From Bretschneidera sinensis (Eukaryota > Streptophyta > Magnoliopsida > Brassicales > Akaniaceae): DNA of 64,000 bases. The stretch covers positions 92,088,373 through 92,152,372 of the forward strand of contig CM043704.1 in assembly GCA_023935145.1 (NCBI GenBank). Reading direction: 5' to 3'. This document shows, piece by piece, positions 44,880 to 57,447 of this stretch (position 1 is the stretch's first letter; the number at the start of each line of letters is the position of its first letter). Position numbers and translations under genes: made by a program. The notes below the pieces were generated by a model that saw only the letters and a list, made by a program, of their open reading frames with translations, was not told where the DNA came from and did no database searches.

Positions 44880-46020
44880 AACAGTCTGAGGATGACACGT
44901 GGATGTGCTAGAGCTAGAGTTAGAGTTGTTAATTAGAGAGGGGGTGGTAGGCCCTAATATTTTTGACAAGTCAAGGTTGAGTCTGAATCTGTGGTTCCTA
45001 GAAGGAAATATGCTGACAGTAGGATTGATATTAGTGAAGGTGTGAGAGAATCTGAAGTTGAAAGAGATAAGCTAAGATAAGCTCTTGCATATGCTCTTGA
45101 GAAAATTAACGTAACAGATGATAGAGTGGATAGCTTATAGCATAGATTTGATGAACAGACTTGGGCAGTGTTTGAGGTTGTTAATCCAGTAATGATGAAC
45201 GTTTAAAAAAGGGGAAAAGTGAGTTTATGCATAAAATGCAAGGAAATTGTTAAGTTGAATGCTGTGTTGTTTAAAAGATCTATAAATTCTTTCAAGCCTA
45301 AGTTTTGGGAGAAACATGTAGAGAGATTATTTGGTACTTTACCAGTGACTGATGGGCAGATGGTCACTTTTGTTTCATTCGAGTTAGAAAGAGAAGTTTT
45401 AGAATGATGAAAGGATATTCTTCCCGGGGTAAGTGCAGATGTTGTTAAGCTCTTAACCTGAAATAGATTTAAGGAAGTTTTCCTTGATAGATACTTTACT
45501 TAGACCTTTAAAGCCCAACAAGATAGAGATTTTATTTATTTGGGGTAAGTGTCCTGACTGTGGCTCAGTATGATAGGAGATTTGTGGCTTTGCCGAGGTT
45601 TGAACCGAAAATGATATACTCAAAGGAGAAAAAGTGTAAGAAGTTCATAGATGAATTATGTTTTAAGGTTTGATCAATACTATCGTATATAAGGCATATG
45701 AATTATGTCAGATTGGTGGATATACCATTTCAAATTGAGAGAGATGTGATGGAGTTTAAAATAATAATAATAAAAAATAAAATAAAATAAAAAAATGGTT
45801 AAAGAGGCTTAAACATAAAGGTTATAGAGGTAGTGGTAGTATGAGTATACAGGATGAGAGACCACACCAAACGAGGAGTTCCTTGTCGTAGGGAACTGAA
45901 GTACAGAGTCAGAGGAAAACAATATCTATTATTTCTGTAACTCAGAATACTATTGGTGGGACCCTTAGATTTGGGAGACAGGTTATGGGAACTGGGAGTC
46001 ATGGCAGAGAGAGTAAGTAT
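44880..46020 (+). pseudogene. Tekay-like gag remnant
   Basis: Starts near ATGACACGTGG with an Arg-rich opening (MTRGCARARVRV). A retrotransposon Gag domain is visible in pieces: SFKPKFWEKHVERLFGTLPV at about 45288-45347, then AQYDRRFVALPRFEPKM near 45560-45615 and IERDVMEFK near 45740-45763. Several stops and frame changes break it. No intact zinc knuckle was identified. Confidence 0.7.
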
Positions 46021-46115
46021 GCCACCAAGAGGAGGTGGTAATCTGACGTATGATTGAGAGATAGAAGTTTGTCATAGATATATTTTATCCCAGAATTGTT
46101 TTAATTTGAGGTGCC

Positions 46116-46364
46116 TTGTGTATAGAAAAAGTGGATATATCAATGTTGGTTGATCTTGGTACAACCCATTCTTTTGCATCCAGTATTTATATGAAGTCTA
46201 TTGAAGTGTGTATTAACCCTTGGATACAAAATATTTCTGTTAAAGTTCTCACTAGAGATAGAGTGATAATCATAAATATTTACGAGGGTTGTGTGATTCG
46301 TATCAGTGATAGAAAATCTGAAGTTGATTTATTATATTTAAATATGATATATTTTGGGAAATAA
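46116..46364 (+). pseudogene. Tekay-like aspartic protease remnant
   Basis: An 82-codon frame contains VDLGTTHSFASS at about 46149-46184. Relatives have DSGATHSF here, so the active-site Ser after Asp is replaced by Leu. The downstream part fits the retropepsin fold. Probably inactive. Confidence 0.7.
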
Positions 46365-46639
46365 TTGGTTATCGATGTTTTATGTCTGAATTGAGTATTC
46401 CAGAAAGAAGGTAGTGTTCAAGATATGGACATGAGAAGTTTAACTTTCAGAGAGAACATAAGATACTCTCGAACTATCTTATTTTCCTCTGAACACTAGG
46501 AGATGGTTGAAGAAGGGTTTTTAAGAGTAATTGGGCATATATAATGGATTCTACAAAGGAAAATAGGAAGTTAGAAAAATTCTTAGCGGTGAAAGATTTT
46601 TCTGATGTAATTCTTGATGAGTTGCCTAGGTTACATCCC

Positions 46640-48150
46640 AATAGGGAGATTAAATTCTCTATTGATATGATACCAGGATCATCACATATATTTAATAGCA
46701 CCCTACCGAATGACATCAGCTGAATTGAGAAAGTTGAACATACCATTTTAAGAATTTTTGGATAAACAATTTATCAGACCTAATGTATTTGGGGGAGCCC
46801 TTGTGTTGTTCATGAAAGAGAAAGATGGAACGATAGGAGTATGTATAGACTATAGATAGTTGGAATAAGAACCAATATATTTTACCCAGGATAAATGAAT
46901 TGTTTGAGTAATTGCAAGGAGTGAGGGTGTTTTCTAAGATAAACCTGAGATCAGGTTATCACCAATTGAGGATAAAGGAAGGAGACGTGCCTAAAACTGC
47001 TTTTAGGACATGTTATGGTCATAAGTTTCTTGTGATGTCATTTGGACTGAATAATGTTCCAGAAACATTCATGGACTTAATGAATAAAATGTCTAAACAA
47101 ATTTTTGATAATCTTGTGGTTATGTTCAATAATGACATTCTGATATATTCTAAGAAAGAAGAACAACATATGAAACATTAGACAATGTGTTGGAGATTCT
47201 GAGGAGAGAGAAATTATATGCAAAGTTTTCTAAGTGTGAATGTTGGCGGAAGGAAATAACTTTCTTGGAACATGTAATGTCGAGAATGGCATAACAGATG
47301 ATATATAAAAAAAAGTGGAGGCAATGTTAAGTTGGGAGAGACTAACTAATATGATTGAGATTAGAATCTTCTTGGGGTTCGCTGGTTATTATAGAAGATT
47401 CTTTCAGAATTTGTCTATTATTGAATTACTGTTGAATAGATTGACCAGTAAAGATGTGCGATTTGTATGGTGAAGGAAGTGTGAGAAAAATTTCCAATTA
47501 CTAAAAGAGAAATTGACTACAGTTCCAGTACTAGTGTTTCCTTCTGGTGATGAAGGATTTGTGGTGTATAATGATATGTCATATCAATGATTGGGATATG
47601 TGTAACATAGGAAAGTTGTGGGCCATACTTCTAGGCAATTGAAAATTCATGATAGAAATTACCCTACTCATAATTGAGAGTTGGCTGCCATAGTGATTAC
47701 TTTAAAGATTGGAGACATTATCTGTATGAAGCCACTTGTAAGATATTCATGGGTTATAAGAGTTTGACATACTTACCATCCAGAAAGAGTTGAATTTGAG
47801 GCAAAAAAGGTGGATGGAATTAATTAGTAACAACGATTGTACAATTCATTATTATCTGTACAATTCATTATTGTACAATTCATTTAAAGATTGGAGACAT
47901 TATCTATATGAAGCCACTTGTAAGATATTCATGGGTTATAAGAGTTTGGCATACTTACCATCCAGAAAGAGTTGAATTTGAGGCAAAGAAGGTGGATGGA
48001 ATTGATTAGTAACAACGATTGTACAATTCATTATTATCTAGAAAAGAGGAAAGTGATAGCTGATGCATTGAGTAGAAAGTCTACAAGAAGGTTAACTGCT
48101 ATTGGGAGTTCTAATGAGAAAACTGATGATAGATTTAAAAGAGATAAGAA
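46640..48150 (+). pseudogene. Tekay-like reverse transcriptase and RNase H remnant
   Basis: Readable RT blocks: [20 protein letters not shown] (about 46921), [29 protein letters not shown] and [15 protein letters not shown] (about 47122). Two catalytic Asp positions are Asn (SKIDL to SKINL, and the first D of the DD pair), both explained by G-to-A changes. RNase H pieces appear near 47640 and 48040 (KVIADALSRKS). A 182-bp tandem duplication splits this region. Confidence 0.85.
47701..48040. repeat. 182-bp tandem duplication inside RNase H remnant
   Basis: TTTAAAGATTGGAGACATTA starts at 47701 and again at 47883. Both copies run on through AAGAGTTGAATTTGAGGCAAA with few differences, so the duplication is younger than much of the decay. 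TACAATTCATTATT repeats lie at the junction. Confidence 0.9.
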
Positions 48151-49140
48151 TGAAGTTGAATAACAGTGGTAGAGGATCATGAATGAAGAGTATAGTTGTA
48201 CAGTCATCCATAGTAAAATGCTTTAAAGATGCAAGGTAGAGATGAAGCGATAGAAAATATTAAGCATTGAGTGCTTACTAGGAAGCAATATAAATTCAAA
48301 ATTTGAAATAATGGTATCCTGGTCTTGGAATATAGAAATAGTGTTCCCAATAATACAGAGTTGAGAAAAGCGATAAGGAATGAGGCACATAATGATGTAG
48401 ATTTGATGCAATCAAGTAATAATCAGAGGTATAGAGGAATTAGATAGAAATTTCGATGATCAAGATTAAAGAGGGATGTAACTGAGATTATGAGGTTGTG
48501 TGGAGTACTATTAAGAATAGTGTCATTTAGAGATGCTAGATTTTACAACCTGGTTTTGGAGAGGCTTTCTGAGAGTCACGAGTACACGGTTGCAATTTTA
48601 TAAAAAAATTTATGCTCAGACAGAAAGGATTGTTTAGAGTACTAAAAGATATGTTAAGGGCAAATGTAATGAGTTCTCAGTAAGTTTGGATGTTTACATG
48701 CCATCGATTTAAGTTGATGATAACAATCAATATCAAACTAATATTGGGATGACACCGATTGAGGCATTATATGGTAGGAAGAATAGAATTTCTATATGTT
48801 GGGAAAAAGTAAGAAATATATTTGATCTAACAATTATTGAGTTAACAACTGAGATAATCAAATTAGTTAGAGAGAACCGTAAAGCAGCACAGAGTGGATC
48901 AATTAACTATGCCGATACTAAGAGAAAATCTCTCGAGTTTCAAGTAGGTGAGTTAGTATATCGAAAAATATCTCAATGAAAAAGTGTATTGAGATTTAAA
49001 CAGGAAAGAAAAGCTGAATCTGAGGTATGTGGGACCCTATGAGGTTGTTGAGAAAGTTGGGCTAGTTGTGAATAGCTAAGATTTGCCTACAGAGTTGAAG
49101 TAGTGGCATAATGTATTTCATGTACTTTTGTTTCATTAGT
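48150..49140 (+). pseudogene. Tekay-like integrase remnant
   Basis: Best readable block: MTPIEALYGRKNRISICWEK at 48749 onward, then YADTKRKSLEFQVGELVYRK, the integrase C-terminal region. A following piece, WHNVFHVL (about 49101-49124), marks the end of this domain. Only about 130 bp separate it from the 3' LTR, too little for the chromodomain that Tekay elements usually encode. Confidence 0.75.
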
Positions 49141-49252
49141 TAAGGAGATTACATGAAAGTATGAGACAATTATGAAAAAGTATTATTTACTTTTGTTTCT
49201 GGAATTAGATAAGGAAATTTTGGGGACGAAATTTTTGTAAGGTGGGTAGATT

Positions 49253-51793
49253 TGTAATACCCGTATTTGTAAAGTAAGGGTCAATAAATAATTTAATAAA
49301 TATGACATGAAGTTTAAATAATATAGTTACACGAAGGATTTAATATTGACAAAAAAATCTGGGACGTAGACATCATTAAAAGAAAAGAAAGAAAATGAAA
49401 GAAAAAATTTCTGGACGTCCAAGGAAGTCCAGCAATAAGAAATAAAAAAAAGAAATAAAAAAATAATATTAAAATAAAAGTTTTCAAAAAAAAAAGGTCA
49501 ACAAAGAAGGTAGCAGGTGGCAGCACCTATTGCCAAGCAAAGAAAATGGAATGCAGAGTTTCATTGAAACTCTGCAAGTCTTGCACGTTTCATGAAACGT
49601 GGAGACAGTGCAGACTGAGTAGGGGGATTAAAAACAGACGGAGGATGCAATTAAGGCTACCAAAAGTTTAAGCAGCGAGCTTGCATATATATATATATAC
49701 AAATATGTGAAATGTGTTTACAGATTTCATATAGTTTCTTTCTCAAAACACTTGGGGACTCAAAGAAATGCTGAAAGAGCAAAATTTTGAAAGGATTTTC
49801 TGCGGAATTTCATAGAGAATCATGAAAAACTATTAGAAAAACAGAAGGTAATGATGTAATGGTTATTTTTGAATTTCTGACATTTATGAAGTTTCCCTAA
49901 ATTCAAAGTGGGAATTTTCAAGGTGTGTGGTTTATATCGAATTGAAGAATAAATTAGAAAATTTATATAAATATGATGTCAGGTGTTAACGATCTAAAAC
50001 CAGGGGAATTTCTTAGAGAAACGGGAAAGACAAGGAAGTGATCCACAGGTAGTTTTAAGAGTTACGTGGTGAGTTTGATTTACTTTAAGTAGTCTAAATG
50101 AAAATGAAAATTTTTAGTGATAATATTTAAAAATAAATTTTTAGCTTATATTGTGGTGATAGATAAAGATTTGATTGATAATTATGATCTGAATTTTGGA
50201 CATATAGAAAATTGTTAGGAGAGAAATAATATTTTTGGAATAATAAGTTGATTTAATAATCGAAGTGATAAGTGAAATTCTTGATGAGTTATATTAATGT
50301 TTTAATACGAATTATGGTGAGATGAATTTTAGTGGATCTTGAAAAGCTTTGATGGATGATTTGGGATGAAATTTAGTGGATCTTGACAAGCTTTAATGGA
50401 TTATTTGATGTGATTTGGGATGAGAGGATTCTAGAAGAATTTTCATATAATTTGAGAAAAAAATCAGGATAGCCAATTTAAGTGTGTTGAATTTATATGT
50501 TGTTTTTATATTATTGTTTATATGCATATTTCATATCATTGCTCATATGCATATGCATTAAATGAAAATGAAAGAACCAGGAAAGCAACCAGTCTAATGA
50601 AAATGAAAGAACCGGGAAGGCAGCCGGTCTTATGAGAATGAAAGAACCGGAAAGGCAGCCGGTCTAAGATAATAACAACCTTTCGACAGGTGGGAAGACG
50701 TTCCCATCATAAGCATTCATTGCATTGCATCTGTCTTAATTATTGCTTGCATTATTGAAATACTGATGTGTGATGTATTAATTGTGAATTTAATTATAGA
50801 TGATTGAGTCTCACAGAAAGAGACAGTTATGATGATAAGATTATTGAAATGCTGATATGTGATGTATTAATTGTGAATTTAATTATAGATGATTGAGTCT
50901 TACAGAAAAAGACGGTTATGATGATAAAATTATTGAAATGCTGATGTGTGATGTATTAATTGTGAATTTAATTATAGATGAATGAGTCTCACAGAAAGAG
51001 ACAGTTATGATGATAAGATTATTGAAATGCTGAGGTGTGGTGTAGTATTGTGAATATAATTATAGATGATTGAGTCTCACAGGAAGAGACAATTATGATG
51101 ATAAGATTATTGAAATGCTGAGGTGTGGTGTATTATTGTGAATATAATTATAGATGATTGAGTCTCACAGAAAGAGACAGTTATGGCGATAAGATAATTG
51201 AAACGTTGAGGTGTGGTATGTTATTGTTATGGTGATAAGAATTATCTAAATGGTAGACTTTATGATGTGAACCTCATTGCGAGGTAATTATGAAATAATT
51301 GATGGTATTGAGGTGAACCAATAAATAAGAGGAAAGGAATGATAGAGAATGGATGCTATGACATGGGTAGTGATAGTAGAGTGCTAGTATCAAGTGTAGG
51401 AGATATAAATTGATTTCAATATTAAAAGATCGTTTATACAAATGAGTACTTTTAGTAAATTTAATTCACTGAGCTTGTAAAGCTCACTCCTCATTGTACA
51501 ATGATTTTCAGGTAGCAGGCTTGGCAAATAGTTGGTGAGTTGAGGTTCAGAAGAAATCATTTTCTGTAAGCCATGTACGTGTCAACATCCTCAGACTAAT
51601 GAGAAAAGAAAATAAAAATTTTATTTGTAAATATTCATGCATTTTACGTTGTATAAAATGTTTAAATATCAGATTGATGAAAAATTTCTTTTGGTGTTGT
51701 TTATTTTCTTTGTTGCATATATGTGTCATGCTGAGATTTTCAAAATGTGATGACAACGTCTCGGGGGTGGCCAACCTGAGATGGATCGTTACA
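49253..51793 (+). repeat. 3' LTR of Tekay-like element (2541 bp)
   Basis: Starts TGTAATACCC and ends GGATCGTTACA. Homologous along its length to 42165-44794. Three ~35-bp units (about 50568-50670) and the 86-89-bp array (about 50751-51230) are present. Confidence 0.9.
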
Positions 51794-51798
51794 AATAA

Positions 51799-53265
51799 TC
51801 TACATGTTTACTTGTTTTCATCATAAGAAAAATTAAATTATTAAATTAAAAGGCTAAGAATTCATTATTAGAATGTTTGCCTCTAGAATGTTGTGATTTT
51901 AGTACTTTGGTAACATTGCTCTTATTTAGGAGCCAAATTACATAAAAAAAATGGATGCTACTTTTATTTTCCTGCACTCATTATTGTTCATTACCTGCAA
52001 ATGCATTCTCATTATACTAGAATAAATTAGGATCCTCTCCAGTAATCTGGGGAATTTTTTTTTAAGTGCACCTTTAGATCAATGTCACGTCAACATTATG
52101 GATTATGTATCATTAATCCAAAAATGTACTTGAGAAAAAATTTTCCCAAATTACTGAAGAAGGTCCTCATCCCAATCCATAAAACCATTTTAATGTGAAA
52201 ATGTAGATAGACTAAAGATTAAGGGACATTGATTGGTACATCTAAACATACATTATGAATTGACATATTCTAACTGTTAGAAAATGTAATAGTGATTATT
52301 TTGAAACTGTTCAGGATGTATGTAAAGAGTGCCAAATGAAATGTCTCTTTAGCATTGCTCCATATATATGGATATAAACTAAGGGTGGAGTTAGAATTTG
52401 TATCATGAGGGAAGACGCCAAAGTTGATATATACTTAAAAAAAAAAATTTAGTTAACTGGTTATTGTTTCAAATCAAATGTATTTGAATGTTTTGATATT
52501 TTGAATTCGATTCCTAAGATCAATAATTTTCATATGAATAATGAGGCTGGAAGTTTTAGCTTCGGCATTCAATGGTTAATAACATGAAATGGGTTAATAA
52601 TATTTTGGATTTATATTGATTTTTTTAATGAAATTTGGGTTATTTTTTGGTGCAAAGTGGAGATGTGCCTTTCTCTGAAATGTTTGGCACATCTGTAAGT
52701 TCCATTTTTTTGCTTTCAATTGGAATAACAGTCAGTTGTATCTCTTACTTGGGTTTTTTTGTATAAAAAACTATTAAGGAAAGAAATAACTTTTTTATAG
52801 GCAAGAAAAGAGAGATTCTTCTCATTATTTTCCAAACTGACTTATCTTATGCAAGTCAATGTTCCTCTGCCTCTTTGGAGGCCAGTTTTTGGCTTTGATG
52901 CAGCAAGTAGAAGATATCTTTTAGGTTGTAGGCATTAGCTTTAACTGCACTGACATGCAACGTGAAAAACATAAGGAATAGTACAATAATTTTGTGCTAG
53001 ACAATTATTAATAATTAGTTACAAGTTTTAATGGCTAAATCAATATTTAGGATGCCCAAGTTTTATGGTTGAACTAATGCAGATCTCATTACTTATTAGC
53101 AGCCAAGGCCATAAAGATTCAATCTCAGTACAATAATACAATTTTTTAAGGCATTCGACATATTGCGTTTGGATGATTTAATACATGCAATTATTTCATA
53201 TATATTCCTTACTTGTGACATATATGTATGCATAGGCTCCACAGAGAGGTTTATCATAAAGTTAA
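51799..53265. other. Intergenic DNA
   Basis: Nothing recognised. Separates the Tekay-like element from the solo LTR. Confidence 0.4.
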
Positions 53266-54398
53266 TATAGATCAAGGTTTCAACCCAAGAGGGGGAGGTG
53301 AATTGGGTTTTTAAAACTTTTTGCGGAACTAATACAAGTTTATAAAAACGTATAAGCAGCAAACAATTAAGACAAGTAATGTGCTGTAAATAAAGAGTTT
53401 AAGAGTAGAGGTTGCAAACTCAGATTATAGTGGTTCGGCAATATCGGATTCGTTCCGACCTTACGTCCACTCTCTTCAAGGAACCTCCTTGAAGTAATCC
53501 ACTAAGTAACTTAGTTGTACAACTTTCTCGGTGTTGTACAAACCTTACAATCCCTTCCTCTCGGAAACTATCCTCTTCCTCTCGGAAGTAATCCCTTTCA
53601 TTTCGAAAGTAATCCCCTTCCTTTCGGAAGTAATCCCTTTACAAAAGATACTGTAAAGTAAATGGTAGAGAAACAGTAAATGGAAGCTTATACAACTGAA
53701 TAATGTCTCTCTTTCAAAGTAAAGCTTGAAGAATGGCTCAACAAGAATATTTCAAAGCTTTTTGTGTTTCAAAAAGTACAATAACTTGATTGTGTAAGAT
53801 CAACTCTTTTTGAATATGTGTAGCTCTCTATTGAAAGCTCAATAGAATAGGTTTATATAGCCATCAAATAATATGGCTGTTTTAACTTTAATTTGAAAAA
53901 GATTTGCTTTTAAAACGTTCAGATTTGGTGTTCAACGGTCATATTTTTGAACTACCAGTCGACTGGGTTCTCTTGAAAAATCTCGTTTTCAAAGCTTCTG
54001 GGGTACTAGTCGACTTGTATTTTTCATCCAGTCGATTGGGGACTTACTGTCCATTTTACCAGTCGACTGGTATGACTGACCCAGTCGACTGGGTTGTCTT
54101 CCAACCCAGTTTTTCTGTTTTAACTTAAAACGTTTGTTTTAAAATGATCGGTTTAGAAAACCTTTTTGTGTTCGAGCCATTGAACAAGCTATTAAAATGT
54201 ATAAGTGAGACTTATATTGATTCTAATACTTTAGATCTATACTAGTTCTTCAGTTTTCACTTGATAGTTTGATTCAATTTGAGTTCTTGCACTTTGATCC
54301 TTGGTTGAATGCTTTTGTTGTTTACTACACTTAGTTTGAACTGTTAGAATAATAGTAGTTGTGCTTTGTCATCATTAAAATACGGGTGAGGGTCAACA
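53266..54398 (-). repeat. Solo LTR of the Sirevirus family
   Basis: On the minus strand it begins TGTTGACCCTCACCCG at 54398 and ends near 53266 with a decayed CTTGATCTATA (others CTCGAGCTACA). 1133 bp. No primer site, gag or purine tract adjoins it, so it is probably a solo LTR left by recombination. The flanks GTTAA (53261-53265) and GTTTG (54399-54403) share only three bases, so the target duplication is not proven. Palindromes start at 53955, 54006 (decayed), 54028, 54059 and 54081; the last four again have 22/31/22 spacing. Confidence 0.85.
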
Positions 54399-54409
54399 GT
54401 TTGTATGCA

Positions 54410-54480
54410 GGGGCTGGTGCTACAGCCTCTGTGCAAAGGCTGGTGCAGCTGGTGCCTGCACAGGGGCTACAGCACCAGCC
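54410..54480. repeat. GC-rich inverted repeat beside the solo LTR
   Basis: GGGGCTGGTGCTACAGCC at 54410-54427 faces CAGGGGCTACAGCACCAGCC at 54461-54480; GGCTGGTGCT and AGCACCAGCC are exact complements. It lies in AT-rich DNA, just before the Harbinger ORF1, and may be the remains of that transposon's left end. Confidence 0.5.
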
Positions 54481-54624
54481 TTTGATAAAAGAGGTATATG
54501 CATGCGCATTATTTTAGGAGAAATGATAACTTGTATATGTATGTAGGTCCAATTTAAGTATCTTAAAATAGTCGGTTAGTTTTTATTGTTCAATAATAAT
54601 CTATTAATTTCACTTTTAATGTAG

Positions 54625-55664
54625 ATGGCTTCTAAAAGCATTGATATATCTTTATGGGGCTCTGAGAGAGAGAAATGTTTTATCGATATCATGGTTAATG
54701 AGGTAAACAAAGGAAACATGAAAGATGATGTGTTTCATAGAAAGATTTGGGATATCATTATCAAATAATCGAATTTGAAGACCAACAAGCTCTTTACATT
54801 GAAACAATTGAGGGAGAAATTTCAAATGTTGCGTTTGAAACACCGGCTGTTTAGTCAATTGCTTGAGCAAATTGGCTTTGGTTGGAATGCAGAAAGTAAT
54901 ACTGTCACAGCCTTGGATGAGACTTGGAAAAATTACATTCGGGTATCATTTTTCTCCCTAAAGTTCATAGTGTGGATTTATCTTACAATAATTTCTTTTA
55001 AATTGATAATTACATTTATATCTTCATTTTTTTTCTTAGGTACACCCAAAAGCTTCCCAATTTCGTAAGCAAAGCTGTGAACACTACAAATTGTTAAGGA
55101 TAATCTTTAACAAGTCAACTGCCACAGGAATTCTTCACCATGCTTCAACCCAAGATCCACCTAATTCCGATGAGGAGAATGCATTGCATTAAGCTTTTCT
55201 CAATAGTGGCAGGCATGTAGACGTTGATGTTGATGGCTTTGGTAACCCAGATGACCCAAATACTCTGATTGACCTTGAAACCCTAAGCACTCAACCCACT
55301 CAGCTTGAACATTCTCCTAAGCAATCTAAAATCAATGAAAAGAAAAAAACAGACGAAAACTAGAAATAGTCAATTGAGTGAAGTTTTTGTCTGTTTCATG
55401 GAGGCTACAAAAGCAAGGACAGAAGCTTCTTTGGCTAGGGCTGAGAGGTATAAAGAGAAAAGCATTGAGGGAACAAGTTCGATGGTTTCAACTGATTATT
55501 TAGTTGCAGTGCGTTTGAAAGTTCTTGATGAAATGGAAAATCGGGTGGATGATGACACATATTTGAAGGCATTAGAGAAATTTACAGGTAGTTTTGAGTT
55601 GAGGGAGGTATTCATTAAAATGCCTTTGGAGAGGAAGAATGCGTGGTTAGCTAGGATTGATTGA
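54625..55664 (+). pseudogene. Harbinger ORF1, Myb/SANT-like DNA-binding protein
   Basis: Exon 1 (54625-54942) reads MASKSIDISLWGSEREKCFI, later LFTLKQLREKFQMLRLKHRL and DETWKNYIR. After a 97-bp GT-AG intron, exon 2 from 55040 continues VHPKASQFRKQSCEHY. This is the Myb/SANT-like domain common in plant Harbinger ORF1, which assists the transposase. In-frame TAA at 54766-54768 and 55190-55192 both look like CAA changed to TAA. A frameshift lies in an A7 run near 55345. The C-terminal helix-rich part (ATKARTEASLARAERYKEKS) is open to TGA at 55662-55664. Confidence 0.85.
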
Positions 55665-56065
55665 GAGTTGGAGACATTGCCTTTGGGTTTAAATTATGTT
55701 CGTGTGTTAAGGATACTATTTGTTTTTTGATGTGTGTTTATGTTTGTACTTGAATATTTTTATTACTTTTTTTAGTTTATGGATGGTATATTATTTGTTT
55801 GGATTAAACTTATGCGTTTGACATTCCTTGTATTGTTGGAATATGAATGATTAGAATTGTGTATATAGGTCTAATTATATTTGAATGATTAGAATTGTGT
55901 ATACAAGTCTAATTATATTTGATAATTCATAGAAAACAGAGGAGGTGCTGTCGATTTTTTTTATAAAAAAATAGAATTAAACTTCAATCTATTTAGATTT
56001 GTTGAATATAAACTATACTACATGATAACCATAATGAGACTTATTTTTTTTGTTTAGGTTAAGAA

Positions 56066-57447
56066 ATGGACAATTCAGATCGCAATAATTGTGGCAGCCA
56101 ATCTAGTTCATCAAGTTCGTCCGTTGAAGATGAGTATGAAATGCTCTCATTGTTAATGCTTCATATGTTTGCCGAATATGATGAGAAATTTATGAATAAA
56201 TTACCTATGCGAACATCACGACTCAGTGGACATGAATACATAACCGAATTGTCAAATGGTCGTTCAGAGGTAGTTTATGAATTGTTTCGCATGGACAAGG
56301 AAACATTTATTCACTTATGTAACACATTGAAGCAATATAATTATATAGAAGACTCAAGGGGTGTCACAGTAGAGGAAATGATGGCCATTTTTTTGTTTGT
56401 TGTTGGGCACAATGTGGTAGCTGATCGATTTTAATATTCATTAGAAACTATTAATCGACATTTTACCACAGTGATGGGAGCATTGAACAAGTTTGCGAAG
56501 CACATAATATGTCCATCGAATGACCACGTGGTGCCTCCACAAATTAGAAGTGATCCAAGATTTTACCCTTTTTTTAAGGTAATGTATCTTATGATTGATT
56601 TTTAATTTATTAGTTTAGCTTTGTATATACAATTTATAATACTAAACAGAGTCTAATCGTATGCAAAAAAATGGACCTAGAAATACATTGGCGCAATTGA
56701 TGGAACGCATATCAGTGCATGGGCGCCAGCAAAAAAAGCTACAGTTTTAGGGGTAGAAAATCGATTGTCACACAAAATGTGATGTGTGCATGTTCATTCA
56801 ACATGAAATTCACATACATGTACAGTGGGTAGGAAGGTATGGCTAACGATTCATGAGTCTTTTTGGACGCCTTAACTCGATCGGATGTTCAATTTTCTTG
56901 GCCTACTAATGGTAAATCTATTTTAGTACTAAGTTGAAATTATATACTAATTGATTGATATGTACTAAGAGAATTTGTATGACTTATAGGTGAGTATTAT
57001 TTGGTGGATTCCGGTTATCCATGTACAGCTGGGTTTCTTCCATCGTTTAGGGGTGAACGGTATCACTTAAATGAATATCAAGGTAGAACACCCAACGGGT
57101 TATAGAGAACTATTTAACTATAGGCACTCATCTCTACGTAATGTTATAGAACGTTGCTTTAGGGTCCGCTTTCCAATTTTAAAAATGATGCCTAGATTCA
57201 AGCCCGCTAGACAACCTCTTATAGTTGTTGATTGTCGTGTCGTACATAATTGTATATGCCAGTGTTCTCATAGTGATCAACTGTTTAATGAATGGGAAGC
57301 AGAGGGCCATGAAGTAGAAAGCGAAGGAGGGTCAAGTGCATTTACAAATAATTATACAGTTAATTATCTAATGCGTGTGCAGCAACTATGGCTGGGTTTC
57401 GTGAGCTTATTCCTAATCAGATGTGGGCAGACCGTTTTGGTATTTGA
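56066..57447 (+). pseudogene. Harbinger transposase (DDE_Tnp_4 type), broken
   Basis: Starts MDNSDRNNCG with a Ser-rich leader; an N-terminal helical region follows (VYELFRMDKETFIHLCNTLK). TAA at 56432-56434 replaces an expected CAA. A first intron probably begins at AAG|GTAATG (56579). Later pieces: IGAIDGTHISAW (first catalytic Asp), EGMANDS, YYLVDSGYPCTAG (second Asp) and LRNVIERCFRVRFP (Glu). Asp to Glu spacing is 46 residues, near the DD47E class. Further stops (TGG to TAG and CGA to TGA near 56830-56855) and frameshifts near 56750, 57105 and 57370 make it inactive. Confidence 0.88.

Larger units (their letters stand above)
42165..51793 (+). mobile_element. Gypsy retrotransposon, Tekay/Del-like, decayed
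   Basis: Bounded by LTRs that start TGTAATACCCG and end CGTTACA. The 5' LTR is followed by TTTTGGTATCAGAGC (tRNA-Met primer site at 44799-44810). The 3' LTR is preceded by TTTTGGGGACGAAATTTTTG and a GGTGGGTAGA purine tract, the usual end of Tekay/Del elements. The flanks AGTAA (42160-42164) and AATAA (51794-51798) fit a 5-bp target duplication with one change. The internal region (4.46 kb) runs gag, protease, reverse transcriptase, RNase H, integrase in Gypsy order, with many stops and shifts. Confidence 0.88.
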
